From NCBI RefSeq assembly GCF_017642925.1, contig NZ_JAEPOL010000019.1, positions 1 through 64,000 on the forward strand: 64,000 bases of DNA, in the 5' to 3' direction. Position 1 is the first letter of the stretch; the number at the start of each line of letters is the position of its first letter. The stretch is from Maricaulis sp. (GTDB taxonomy: Bacteria; Pseudomonadota; Alphaproteobacteria; Caulobacterales; Maricaulaceae). Below the pieces are notes generated by a model. It saw only the letters and a list, made by a program, of their open reading frames with translations. It was not told the DNA's origin and did no database searches. Of this stretch, positions 11,132-18,662 are shown piece by piece. The position numbers and the translations under genes are program-made.

Positions 11132-11485
11132 GCTTTCCCTGTTTCCCACAGTTTGGAGTGACATGGTGCCGGGCTGAGCCCGGGCTGGTTCCTGCGGGCC
11201 GTGCTGCGCCTGATGGGCGCCGCGCGCAGATCTGCGTGAGCCGGGCGGAGAGCCGTCATTGCGGCCCCTGGTCCGCTCTCAAAGAATGACGGCTGCGCCG
11301 GCGTCTGCGCCGTGACGCGCGGATGTCGCGGCAGTGATCCTCGTCGCCTGAGACAACAAACGGCACCCATTGTCCGTATGGCGTTTCCAGTTGTCGTATG
11401 AAATTTGAACCGCGTGTATCTTTTTTTGTTGACACTGTTCAGCACGATTGCTCTCGTCGTTTGTATAAAGAACGGGAGGCAAGGA
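11132..11485 (+). other. 354-base leader/intergenic region before TonB receptor A
   Basis: No convincing gene. It contains TTGACA (11429-11434) and TATAAA (11464-11469), but 29 bases apart, too far for one sigma-70 promoter. An in-frame extension of the receptor into this region is ignored because a good Shine-Dalgarno (GGGAGGCAAGGA) directly precedes the ATG at 11486. Confidence 0.4.
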
Positions 11486-14400
11486 ATGTCGTTCAGGGGA
11501 ATCTTAAGGTCAGGAATCGCGCTGGGTGCGCTGGCAATCGGCGGCACTGCGCTCGCTCAGGACGCTACGCCGTCCCAGCAGGATGAGGATGTGATCGTCG
11601 TAACCGGCACCAATATCCAGGGGGCCCGGATCAACGAAGCACTGCCGGTGACGATTATCGGCGAAGCGGACATTGCCGCGATCGGCGGCGTGGATGGCGA
11701 GGATCTGATCCGCGCCCTGCCGGCCCAGGGCAGTGTGCAGTTCCGTACGGACAACAACACCACCAATAACAATGCGCGCGGTGACGTCGCGTCGATCAAT
11801 CTGCGCTCGATCGGTTCGAGCGGTACGCTGGTGCTGCTGAACGGCCGTCGCGTGGTCAATCACCCGTCGACCCAGGCCGAACTGTCGACCCCGGTCACGA
11901 CGACGAATGTGAACGCCTTGCCGGTTGCCGGCATTTCGCGCGTCGAAGTGCTCAACGACGGCGCTTCGGCCATCTACGGCACCGATGCTGTCGCCGGTGT
12001 GTTCAACACCATTCTCGACGATGATTATGAGGGGCTCTATGTCCGGGCGCGCCATCTGTTCGCGACCGGCAACGGCCTCGACGAGCAGACGCTGACCGTC
12101 AAGGCCGGCGATAACTTCAATGAGGGCCGCACCAATATCTCCATCTCGGCGGAATATTCGCGCCGCGACGGGCTTTTTGCGTCGGAAGTTCCGCTGGCGG
12201 CCAGCGAAGACCTGCGGCCCTTCCTCGTGGGAACGAGTTTTGAGGGCGATACGTCCTTCGATAACCGGGCGACCCAGTCTCCCTGGGGCCAGTGGACGCT
12301 CAACACGACGACCAGCAACCGGGTCCGCCAGAACGGCACAACGCTGACCTCGGCCGCGGGCGTCTTCCACTTCCAGCCGACCAGCTTTGCCGGTTGCCGC
12401 GCCGATACGGCCGGCGCTCTGTCGGTGCCAAACCTGTGTATCGACGATGGCAGTCTCGATCGCGATCTGCGGTATGACGGGGCCTATGAGCGTTCGATCA
12501 TTTCCGATCGCGACCGCTTCAACGGCTTCGCCTTCCTCAATCACGATCTGGACAATGGCGTGCGCCTGTATGCCGAGTTCGGCTACTACTATGCGGAAAC
12601 CCGTTCGACCAACGAGCCGCGCAACGGTATCGCGGCGACCGAAATCTCCGTGCCGGCGAATTACTATTACAACCCGTTCGGACCGGTCACTTTCTCGGAT
12701 GGCTCGATCAACCCGAACCGTCTGCCCGGCCTCACGAATGTTCCGGTCGAAGGCCTGCCCGTCTTCACCGATGGCGGCCGCTATCGCTTCGTCGATGTCG
12801 GCTTCCGGGACATTGTCGTGGTCAACACGCAGTGGCGTGCCCTTGGCGGTGCCCGCGGCGAGTTTTCCAATGGCTGGGACTGGGACAGCGCGCTGCTCTA
12901 TAACCGCGGCTATGCGGAAGACACGGCGAACAACTCGATTTCGCGGACCCTGTTCCAGCAGGCGCTCTTCAACGAAACGCCGAATGTCTACAACATCTTC
13001 AACGGTGGCGATCCCAACAACCCGTCGATCGGTGATGCAACGGCCAACTCCCGCGATCTGATCGAGCCCTTCCTGGTCGACGTCGTTCGCGAAAGCACGA
13101 CCGAGCTCGCCCTGATCGACTTCAAGGTGTCCAATGGCGACGTCTTCTCGCTTCCGGGCGGTGCGGTCGGCATCGCGGCCGGTGTCGAGGCACGCTATGA
13201 GGCCTATGACGAGAACCGGGATGACCGTCTCGACGGTACGATCACCTACACCGACATGGTGACCGGCGAAGTCAGCGAAACCGACATCTACGGCACCAGC
13301 CCGACCCCGGACTCCAGCGGTTCGCGCGACGTGCTCGGCGCCTTTATGGAAGCGTCCATCCCGCTCGTCAGCCCGGACATGAACATCCCGCTCGTCGACA
13401 CGTTCGACGTGCAGATCGCAGCCCGTATCGAGGACTATTCGGACTTCGGCAGCAGCGGCGTGAAGCCGCGTGTTGCGGCCGCCTGGCGTCCGTTCGAGGG
13501 TCTGATGTTCCGCGGTGCGTATTCCGAAGGCTTCCGCGCGCCGAACCTGATCGTCATCAATGAAGGTGTCGACCGGTCGAATGCCCGCGAAGACAGCTAT
13601 TTCTGCGAAGCCGGCGTGCGCAACGGCACCTTTGCCACCTACGCCGACTGTACCGGTTACTCGGTCGGCCGGACGGAGCGCCGCTCCGTGGCGGACGATA
13701 TCGGTCCGGAAGACGACACCAACATCACCTTCGGTGTGGTTCTGGAGCCGCGCGGGTTCACGGGCCCGATGAGCTTCCTGAACTCCCTGACGGTCACCGT
13801 CGACCGCTGGGAAATCGAGCGTGAAGGCGTGGTCGGCGTGTTCGGTGCCGAGAACCACATCAGCCTGGACTACCTGCTTCGTCTGCAGGGCTCGTCCAAT
13901 CCCAATGTCGTGCGGGACACGCCCAACCAGGATGAAATCGACTACTTCACCGCGGCCGGGCTTGATCCGGCGGGTGATATCCTCTTCATCCTGGATACCT
14001 ACGACAACAATGAGGAGATCGAGGTCGCGGGTATCGATTATGCGCTCTACTACGATCTCGAGGATACGCGGTACGGCGACTTCAATGTGAAGATCAACGC
14101 CTCCTATCTCGACACCTACTTCATTGCCCTGTCGCCGGGTGCCCAGCAGATCCGGGACGCCGTGGACAGCGGTCTGATTGCCGACGAGATCACCGTCTCC
14201 CAGGAAGGCGACATCATCATGCAGGACGGCCAGCCGGAATGGCGGGTCGGTGCCAGCCTGACCTGGTCGCATCCGAACGGTCTCGGGGCGGGTATCCGTG
14301 CCGACTACACGAGCGAGTTCATCGATACCGGCGCGGGTCTCAACCCGGACGGCGATCCGTTCATCGTTGAAGCCTGGACCCAGACCAACGCCTATGTGGA

Positions 14401-14569
14401 GTACGAGTTCGACCGCCAGGGTCCGCTCGACAATCTTCGCATCCGCGTCGGCGCCAACAATATCTTCGATGAAGATCCGCCGCTTGCCGACGAGACCAAT
14501 GGTTATGATGCCGCCTATCACAGCATCCGTGGCCGCCAGGTCTATTTCGACATCCGCAAGGTGTTCTAG
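11486..14569 (+). CDS. TonB-dependent receptor A (large, Caulobacter-type)
   Basis: 1027 residues from ATG 11486. A signal peptide ends near ALAQ. It is followed by DEDVIVVTGTNIQGARINEALPVTIIGE, the start of the plug domain, with LRSIGSSGTLVLLNGRRVVNHPS and VEVLNDGASAIYGTDAVAGVFN. A 22-strand-type barrel ends in a C-terminal aromatic residue (YFDIRKVF). It is a close paralogue of receptor D at 38870: both share the RxNGTxLTSxxGxxHxQPxSxxGC segment and the VFSLPGG/LFQLPAGG and SSPTPDSSG motifs. The ligand is unknown; a peptide or large organic nutrient is likely. Confidence 0.88.
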   Translation: MSFRGILRSGIALGALAIGGTALAQDATPSQQDEDVIVVTGTNIQGARINEALPVTIIGEADIAAIGGVDGEDLIRALPAQGSVQFRTDNNTTNNNARGDVASINLRSIGSSGTLVLLNGRRVVNHPSTQAELSTPVTTTNVNALPVAGISRVEVLNDGASAIYGTDAVAGVFNTILDDDYEGLYVRARHLFATGNGLDEQTLTVKAGDNFNEGRTNISISAEYSRRDGLFASEVPLAASEDLRPFLVGTSFEGDTSFDNRATQSPWGQWTLNTTTSNRVRQNGTTLTSAAGVFHFQPTSFAGCRADTAGALSVPNLCIDDGSLDRDLRYDGAYERSIISDRDRFNGFAFLNHDLDNGVRLYAEFGYYYAETRSTNEPRNGIAATEISVPANYYYNPFGPVTFSDGSINPNRLPGLTNVPVEGLPVFTDGGRYRFVDVGFRDIVVVNTQWRALGGARGEFSNGWDWDSALLYNRGYAEDTANNSISRTLFQQALFNETPNVYNIFNGGDPNNPSIGDATANSRDLIEPFLVDVVRESTTELALIDFKVSNGDVFSLPGGAVGIAAGVEARYEAYDENRDDRLDGTITYTDMVTGEVSETDIYGTSPTPDSSGSRDVLGAFMEASIPLVSPDMNIPLVDTFDVQIAARIEDYSDFGSSGVKPRVAAAWRPFEGLMFRGAYSEGFRAPNLIVINEGVDRSNAREDSYFCEAGVRNGTFATYADCTGYSVGRTERRSVADDIGPEDDTNITFGVVLEPRGFTGPMSFLNSLTVTVDRWEIEREGVVGVFGAENHISLDYLLRLQGSSNPNVVRDTPNQDEIDYFTAAGLDPAGDILFILDTYDNNEEIEVAGIDYALYYDLEDTRYGDFNVKINASYLDTYFIALSPGAQQIRDAVDSGLIADEITVSQEGDIIMQDGQPEWRVGASLTWSHPNGLGAGIRADYTSEFIDTGAGLNPDGDPFIVEAWTQTNAYVEYEFDRQGPLDNLRIRVGANNIFDEDPPLADETNGYDAAYHSIRGRQVYFDIRKVF

Positions 14570-14572
14570 GCA

Positions 14573-14617
14573 GACAGGCGACGAGAGTGCCGTCACGCAC
14601 GGCACTCTCGTCCTGTC
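14573..14617. terminator. bidirectional terminator-like hairpin between receptor A and nnrS
   Basis: A perfect 14-bp stem (14580-14593 with 14599-14612, loop CACGC) is extended by GACAG/CTGTC (573-577 with 613-617) past a small bulge. It lies exactly between two convergent genes. There is no T-run, so it may act by Rho-independent pausing or by protecting mRNA 3' ends. Confidence 0.6.
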
Positions 14618-14651
14618 TACCGGTCGCAGGAATTATCTGCAGGGCGATACC

Positions 14652-15878
14652 TTACCGGCTTCGCGTCCAAAGCATGCTGCCGTAACGGATCGCGAACAGG
14701 GCGAAGGCGCCGCTCCACAGGGCGGCGGCTATGCCCAGGGCCGGGTACTGGAGCGTGCCGAGCAGGATCGGTGCGAACGTGCGCACAACCGCACCGGCGA
14801 TAACCAGAAGATAGATCAGGCTGGTCCATCCGTCGGCGGTCCGCGCGCGGCCGGTATGGCCAAGACTGGCGCGGGTCATCACAGCGAGCGTCATCGTGCC
14901 CATGGCGCCGGCCGTCAGCGCGTGCAGCGCAGCGGAAGCCGGCACGATCGCCGGCAGCAGGGCGCTCAGCCCCATCAGCAAAAGCGCGACCGGTACCCAG
15001 GCGTAGCCGGCATGGAGGACGAGGACGAGCGGCTCGGCCCCCGTCCGCCAGCCCTTCCAGCGCGCCAGCCGGAGCGTGTGCAGTGCGCCGGCAGCCAGCA
15101 GCAGGGCGCCGGAGAACCAGTCCTGCGGGGCCAGGATCCAGGCCAGGAGCCCGAGACCGGCGAAGATGAGCGTCGCCCCGTCGAACCGGTCCATCGGTGC
15201 GGGCAGGCTGTCGCCGCGGCCGGTCTGTACCAGCCAGTTGCGGGTAAAGCTCGGCACGATCCGGCCACCGATCAGCGCGATCAGAAGGGTGATGACGGCA
15301 ATCGCGATGCCCTGGGCCGGGCGCCAGCCGGAACCGGTTGCCAGGGCCAGGTGGAAGCCGGCATTCGCGAGAGCGAAAAGCGTCGCCAGCACGCAGACCG
15401 GCAGATTGCGCGTATTGCCCCCCGTGACGACTTCGCGGGCCAGGACCGCGGCGAGCACGATCAGGAAAGTACTGTCGATCACGGCCGCAATCGGGCCCAG
15501 CGCATCATAGGCGAGCATGGCGGCCCGGCCGGCGGCCCACAGGCCGAACAATGTGATCAGGGGCAGCCCCCGCACGGGCAGCCGCCCGGTCCAGTTGGGC
15601 ACGGCGGTCAGCAGGAAGCCGGCGACGATGGCACCAATGAAGCCGAACAGCATTTCATGGACATGCCAGGCCAGCGCCGGCGCCGCGCCGATCACGGCGT
15701 TGCCGGACAGATAGCTCCAGATCCACAGGGGGGCAGCGAGGGCGCCCCAGATCGCGCCGAACAGGAAGAAGGGGCGGAACCCGAAACTGAACAGAGCGGG
15801 GCCCGCATACTCGCGGCGGGCACTGATTGGATCCTGCGGCATGGCGCGTCGGAGGGCGGATTTATCAATGCTGGGCAC
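14652..15878 (-). CDS. nnrS: NnrS family heme-copper membrane protein (NO stress)
   Basis: 408 residues with about 12 hydrophobic segments. The family start LFSFGFRPFFLFGAIW, the HVHEMLFGFIGAIVAGFLLTAVPNWTG motif and the MTRASLGHTGR motif identify NnrS, a heme- and copper-binding inner-membrane protein that helps cells tolerate nitric oxide. The start chosen is GTG 15878, with a GAGG ribosome-binding site, overlapping the nrdG end by 14 bases; ATG 15842 is the alternative. Co-transcription with nrdD-nrdG and nearness to norB and nirK fit a role in denitrification. Confidence 0.9.
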   Translation of the reverse strand: MPSIDKSALRRAMPQDPISARREYAGPALFSFGFRPFFLFGAIWGALAAPLWIWSYLSGNAVIGAAPALAWHVHEMLFGFIGAIVAGFLLTAVPNWTGRLPVRGLPLITLFGLWAAGRAAMLAYDALGPIAAVIDSTFLIVLAAVLAREVVTGGNTRNLPVCVLATLFALANAGFHLALATGSGWRPAQGIAIAVITLLIALIGGRIVPSFTRNWLVQTGRGDSLPAPMDRFDGATLIFAGLGLLAWILAPQDWFSGALLLAAGALHTLRLARWKGWRTGAEPLVLVLHAGYAWVPVALLLMGLSALLPAIVPASAALHALTAGAMGTMTLAVMTRASLGHTGRARTADGWTSLIYLLVIAGAVVRTFAPILLGTLQYPALGIAAALWSGAFALFAIRYGSMLWTRSR

Positions 15879-16563
15879 GGTGAACCTCGAAATCTTGGAA
15901 TTGGGCGCCCAGCTCGGCCATCAGGGCCGTATCGTCGAGCGCGGTCTTTCCCGGCCAGGCCACGCGGTCCGGGGTTCTGCACTCTTGGAGCACAAAGCGC
16001 GACACCCCGATTTGATCCAGCGCAAATGCGATGGATCTGAGGGCGGCGGCATCGAGCCTTTCCGGCCAGACCGTGGTGCGGACTTCATAGGGCACGCCCG
16101 AGGCGGCGAGGATTTCCAGCGACCGCAATGCCTTGGCTCCGGCCGGCGCGACGCCGGTGACGCCGGCATAGTCGGCGAACGGGGCCTTCACGTCGAAGCC
16201 GACCCAGTCCAGCCGGGGCAGGAGGGCCTGCAGCAGGCCAGGCGCGGTGCCGGCCGTGTGCAGCGCCACGGCCAGTCCCATTGCACGAACGCGGTCGACC
16301 GCGTCCGCCAGCGCCGCCTGTGCCAGGGGTTCGCCGCCGGAGAAGACAACGCCGTCGATAAAGCCGTGCCGCGCCTCGATCGCCGACAGCACCGCCTCGA
16401 AATCCAGCATGCGTTCGGCCGTGGCCGGGATGAGATCCGGATTATGGCAATAGCCGCAGGCCAGCGGACAGCCCTGGCAGAAGACCACGGCAGCGAGGTG
16501 ACCGGGGAAGTCGACCGTGGAGAACGGTTCGACTCCCCCGACGCGGAGCGGTCGGTTCGCCAT
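15865..16563 (-). CDS. nrdG: anaerobic ribonucleotide reductase activating protein (radical SAM)
   Basis: 232 residues. The radical SAM cluster motif is CPLACGYC (CX3CX2C), preceded by another Cys (CQGC). VVFSGGEPL follows, the SAM-binding GGE motif. It would install the glycyl radical on NrdD by reductive cleavage of S-adenosylmethionine. It starts one base after the nrdD stop. The N-terminal VGGVEPFSTVDFPGHLAAVVFCQGCP matches the NrdG subtype that accompanies NrdD lacking the E. coli-type C-terminus. Confidence 0.93.
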   Translation of the reverse strand: MANRPLRVGGVEPFSTVDFPGHLAAVVFCQGCPLACGYCHNPDLIPATAERMLDFEAVLSAIEARHGFIDGVVFSGGEPLAQAALADAVDRVRAMGLAVALHTAGTAPGLLQALLPRLDWVGFDVKAPFADYAGVTGVAPAGAKALRSLEILAASGVPYEVRTTVWPERLDAAALRSIAFALDQIGVSRFVLQECRTPDRVAWPGKTALDDTALMAELGAQFQDFEVHRAQH

Positions 16564-16564
16564 G

Positions 16565-18457
16565 TCAGGCGGCGGTCAGGCGGGCCCGCCGCTCCTCGAA
16601 ATGCGTGCGCTCCTCGTGTTCGCCGCGCTTGCCCGGATTGAAGGCGGCGACCGGCCGGTGATAGCCCATCACCCGGGTCCAGACCTCGCAGGGCTGCCGG
16701 TCTTCCTCGGCGAGCACGCTTCCCTCCGGCAGCGCGGCTTGTTTCTCGGCATCGCATTTGGGGCAGTGATGATGCTCGCCGGCCAGATAGCCGTGGGTCG
16801 GACAGATCGAGAAGGTTGGCGTGATGGTGATGTAGGGCAGGCGGAAATTCGACAGCGAGCGCTGCACCAGGCGGCGGCAGGCCTCGGCCGAGGAAATCCG
16901 CTCGCTCATATAGAGATGGAGCACGGTGCCGCCGGTATACTTCGTCTGCATCTCGTCCTGGCGGGAAAGCGCCTCGAACGGATCGTCGGTGAAACCGACC
17001 GGCAGCTGCGAGGAATTGGTGTAGTAGGGATTGGCGTCGGTGCCCGCTTGCAGGATGCCGGGGAAGCGTTTGCGGTCTTCCTTGGCGAAGCGGTAGGTCG
17101 TGCCTTCCGCCGGCGTGGCTTCCAGATTGTACATGTGACCGGTGGCGTCCTGGAATTCCAGCATGCGCGCGCGGACATGGTCGAGCAGGTCCAGCACCAT
17201 GGATGCGCCGTTCTCGGTCGTGATGTCGTCCGTGTCGCCGGTGAAATTGCGCACCATCTCGTTCAGCCCGTTCACGCCCAGCGTCGAGAAGTGATTGCGC
17301 AGCGTGCCCAGATAGCGCTTGGTGTAGGGGAAGAGCCCCTTGTCCATCAGCGCCTGCACGTATTCACGCTTGATCTCCAGGCTGTCGCGGCCCAGGTCCA
17401 GCAACCGGTCGAGTTCGGCAATCAACCCGTCCCAGTCGCCTTGGAAACGATGGCCCAGCCGGGCGCAATTCACCGTCACCACGCCGATCGATCCGGTCTG
17501 CTCGGCCGAGCCGAACAGGCCGTTACCGCGCTTGAGGAGCTCGCGCAGATCCAGCTGGAGGCGGCAGCACATCGAGCGCACCTGGCCCGGCTTCATGTCG
17601 GAATTGATGAAGTTCTGGAAGTAGGGCAGGCCGTATTTCGCCGTCATCGCAAACAGGGCCTGGGCATTCTCGCTTTCCCAGGGGAAGTCCTCGGTGATGT
17701 TGTAGGTGGGGATGGGGAAGGTGAAGACGCGGCCCTTGGCGTCGCCGGCCGTCATCACGTCGATGAAGGCGCGGTTGATCAGGTCCATCTCGGCCTGCAG
17801 ATCGCCATAAGTGAAATCGGCTTCCTCGCCGCCGATCAGCGGTGTCTGCTCGCGCAGGTCTTCCGGGCAGACCCAGTCGAAGGTGAGATTGGTGAAGGGG
17901 GTCTGCGTGCCCCACCGCGAGGGCACGTTCAGCGAGTGGACGAATTCCTGCAGGCCCTGGCGCACGGCGTCATAGTCCAGGCCGTCGACGCGCACGAAGG
18001 GCGCCATATAGGTGTCGAAGGAGGAGAAGGCCTGGGCGCCGGCCCATTCGTTCTGCAGGGCGCCGAGAAAGTTCACGGCCTGGCCGAGGGCGACGCTGAA
18101 ATGCTTGGGCGGTCCGGCTTCGGCCTTTTCGGAGACGCCGTTGAGGCCTTCGTTGAGCAGCGTGCGCAGCGACCAGCCGGAGCAATAGCCCGACAGCATG
18201 TCGAGATCGTGGACGTGGATGTCGGCCTCGCGGTGCGCCCGGCCGATGGCGGCGGGATAGACCTGGTCGAGCCAGTAATTGGCGATCACCTTGCCGGAGA
18301 CGTTGAGGATCATGCCGCCCAGGGAATAGCCCTGATTGGCATTGGCCTTGATGCGCCAGTCGGCGCCGCCGAGATATTCCTCGACGGCATGGGCCACATC
18401 GATCTGGGTGCCGCGGACAGCCGGTTCGCCGTCCTGGGTCGGGGTTGAGTCGAGCAT
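16565..18457 (-). CDS. nrdD: class III (anaerobic) ribonucleoside-triphosphate reductase
   Basis: 630 residues. It starts directly in the catalytic domain (NANQGYSLGGMILNVSGKV, HREADIHVHDLDML) and lacks the N-terminal ATP-cone seen in E. coli NrdD. The C-terminus has the zinc-binding CPTHGYL...CPKC site and the glycyl-radical motif TRVMGYHRP with radical Gly598, in place of the common RVCGY. It makes dNTPs from NTPs without oxygen. First gene of nrdD-nrdG-nnrS, behind two NrdR boxes. Confidence 0.95.
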   Translation of the reverse strand: MLDSTPTQDGEPAVRGTQIDVAHAVEEYLGGADWRIKANANQGYSLGGMILNVSGKVIANYWLDQVYPAAIGRAHREADIHVHDLDMLSGYCSGWSLRTLLNEGLNGVSEKAEAGPPKHFSVALGQAVNFLGALQNEWAGAQAFSSFDTYMAPFVRVDGLDYDAVRQGLQEFVHSLNVPSRWGTQTPFTNLTFDWVCPEDLREQTPLIGGEEADFTYGDLQAEMDLINRAFIDVMTAGDAKGRVFTFPIPTYNITEDFPWESENAQALFAMTAKYGLPYFQNFINSDMKPGQVRSMCCRLQLDLRELLKRGNGLFGSAEQTGSIGVVTVNCARLGHRFQGDWDGLIAELDRLLDLGRDSLEIKREYVQALMDKGLFPYTKRYLGTLRNHFSTLGVNGLNEMVRNFTGDTDDITTENGASMVLDLLDHVRARMLEFQDATGHMYNLEATPAEGTTYRFAKEDRKRFPGILQAGTDANPYYTNSSQLPVGFTDDPFEALSRQDEMQTKYTGGTVLHLYMSERISSAEACRRLVQRSLSNFRLPYITITPTFSICPTHGYLAGEHHHCPKCDAEKQAALPEGSVLAEEDRQPCEVWTRVMGYHRPVAAFNPGKRGEHEERTHFEERRARLTAA

Positions 18458-18474
18458 CGGAAACTCCCTTCGCG

Positions 18475-18521
18475 AATCAATATTTGGTGTTTGCGATGGA
18501 ATTGAGCTCTATATGTAGTAT
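18475..18521 (-). promoter_or_regulatory. tandem NrdR boxes upstream of nrdD
   Basis: AATCAATATTTGGTGT (18475-18490) and GCTCTATATGTAGTAT (18506-18521) both fit the NrdR-box pattern acaCwAtATaTwGtgt at most core positions. They are spaced 31 bases start to start, the three-helical-turn spacing known for paired NrdR boxes. They lie 18-64 bases upstream of the nrdD ATG, where NrdR would repress when dATP is high. nrdR itself is not in this window. Confidence 0.78.
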
Positions 18522-18576
18522 TTCGTCGAACTGACAGATGGTCGCAGGGACGCCCTGTCGCACCCGGGGGCTGCCC

Positions 18577-18613
18577 AAAAAAAACGCCCCCGGCCAGAGG
18601 GAGGCCGGGGGCG
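18577..18613 (-). terminator. intrinsic terminator of norB
   Basis: CGCCCCCGGCC (18585-18595) and GGCCGGGGGCG (18603-18613) form an 11-bp perfect stem with a seven-base loop. On the minus strand it is directly followed by eight T (complement of 18577-18584). A textbook Rho-independent terminator separating norB from nrdD. Confidence 0.92.
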
Positions 18614-18662
18614 GATGGAACTGCCGGAGCTTCTGGGGAGGCCCCGGCAGCCGGTTGGCGTG

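Noticed and set aside
11429-11469. TTGACA and TATAAA as one promoter for receptor A
   Set aside because: The spacer is 29 bases, too long for sigma-70; no good -10 lies at 16-18 bases.
11510-14605. A long open frame of over 1000 codons antisense to TonB receptor A
   Set aside because: Frame is open only because of high GC at third positions. It lacks a ribosome-binding site and recognisable domain, and the opposite strand codes a clear receptor.
18457-18574. FNR-type box before nrdD
   Set aside because: No TTG-N8-CAA with acceptable halves is found; the AT-rich elements there fit NrdR boxes instead.
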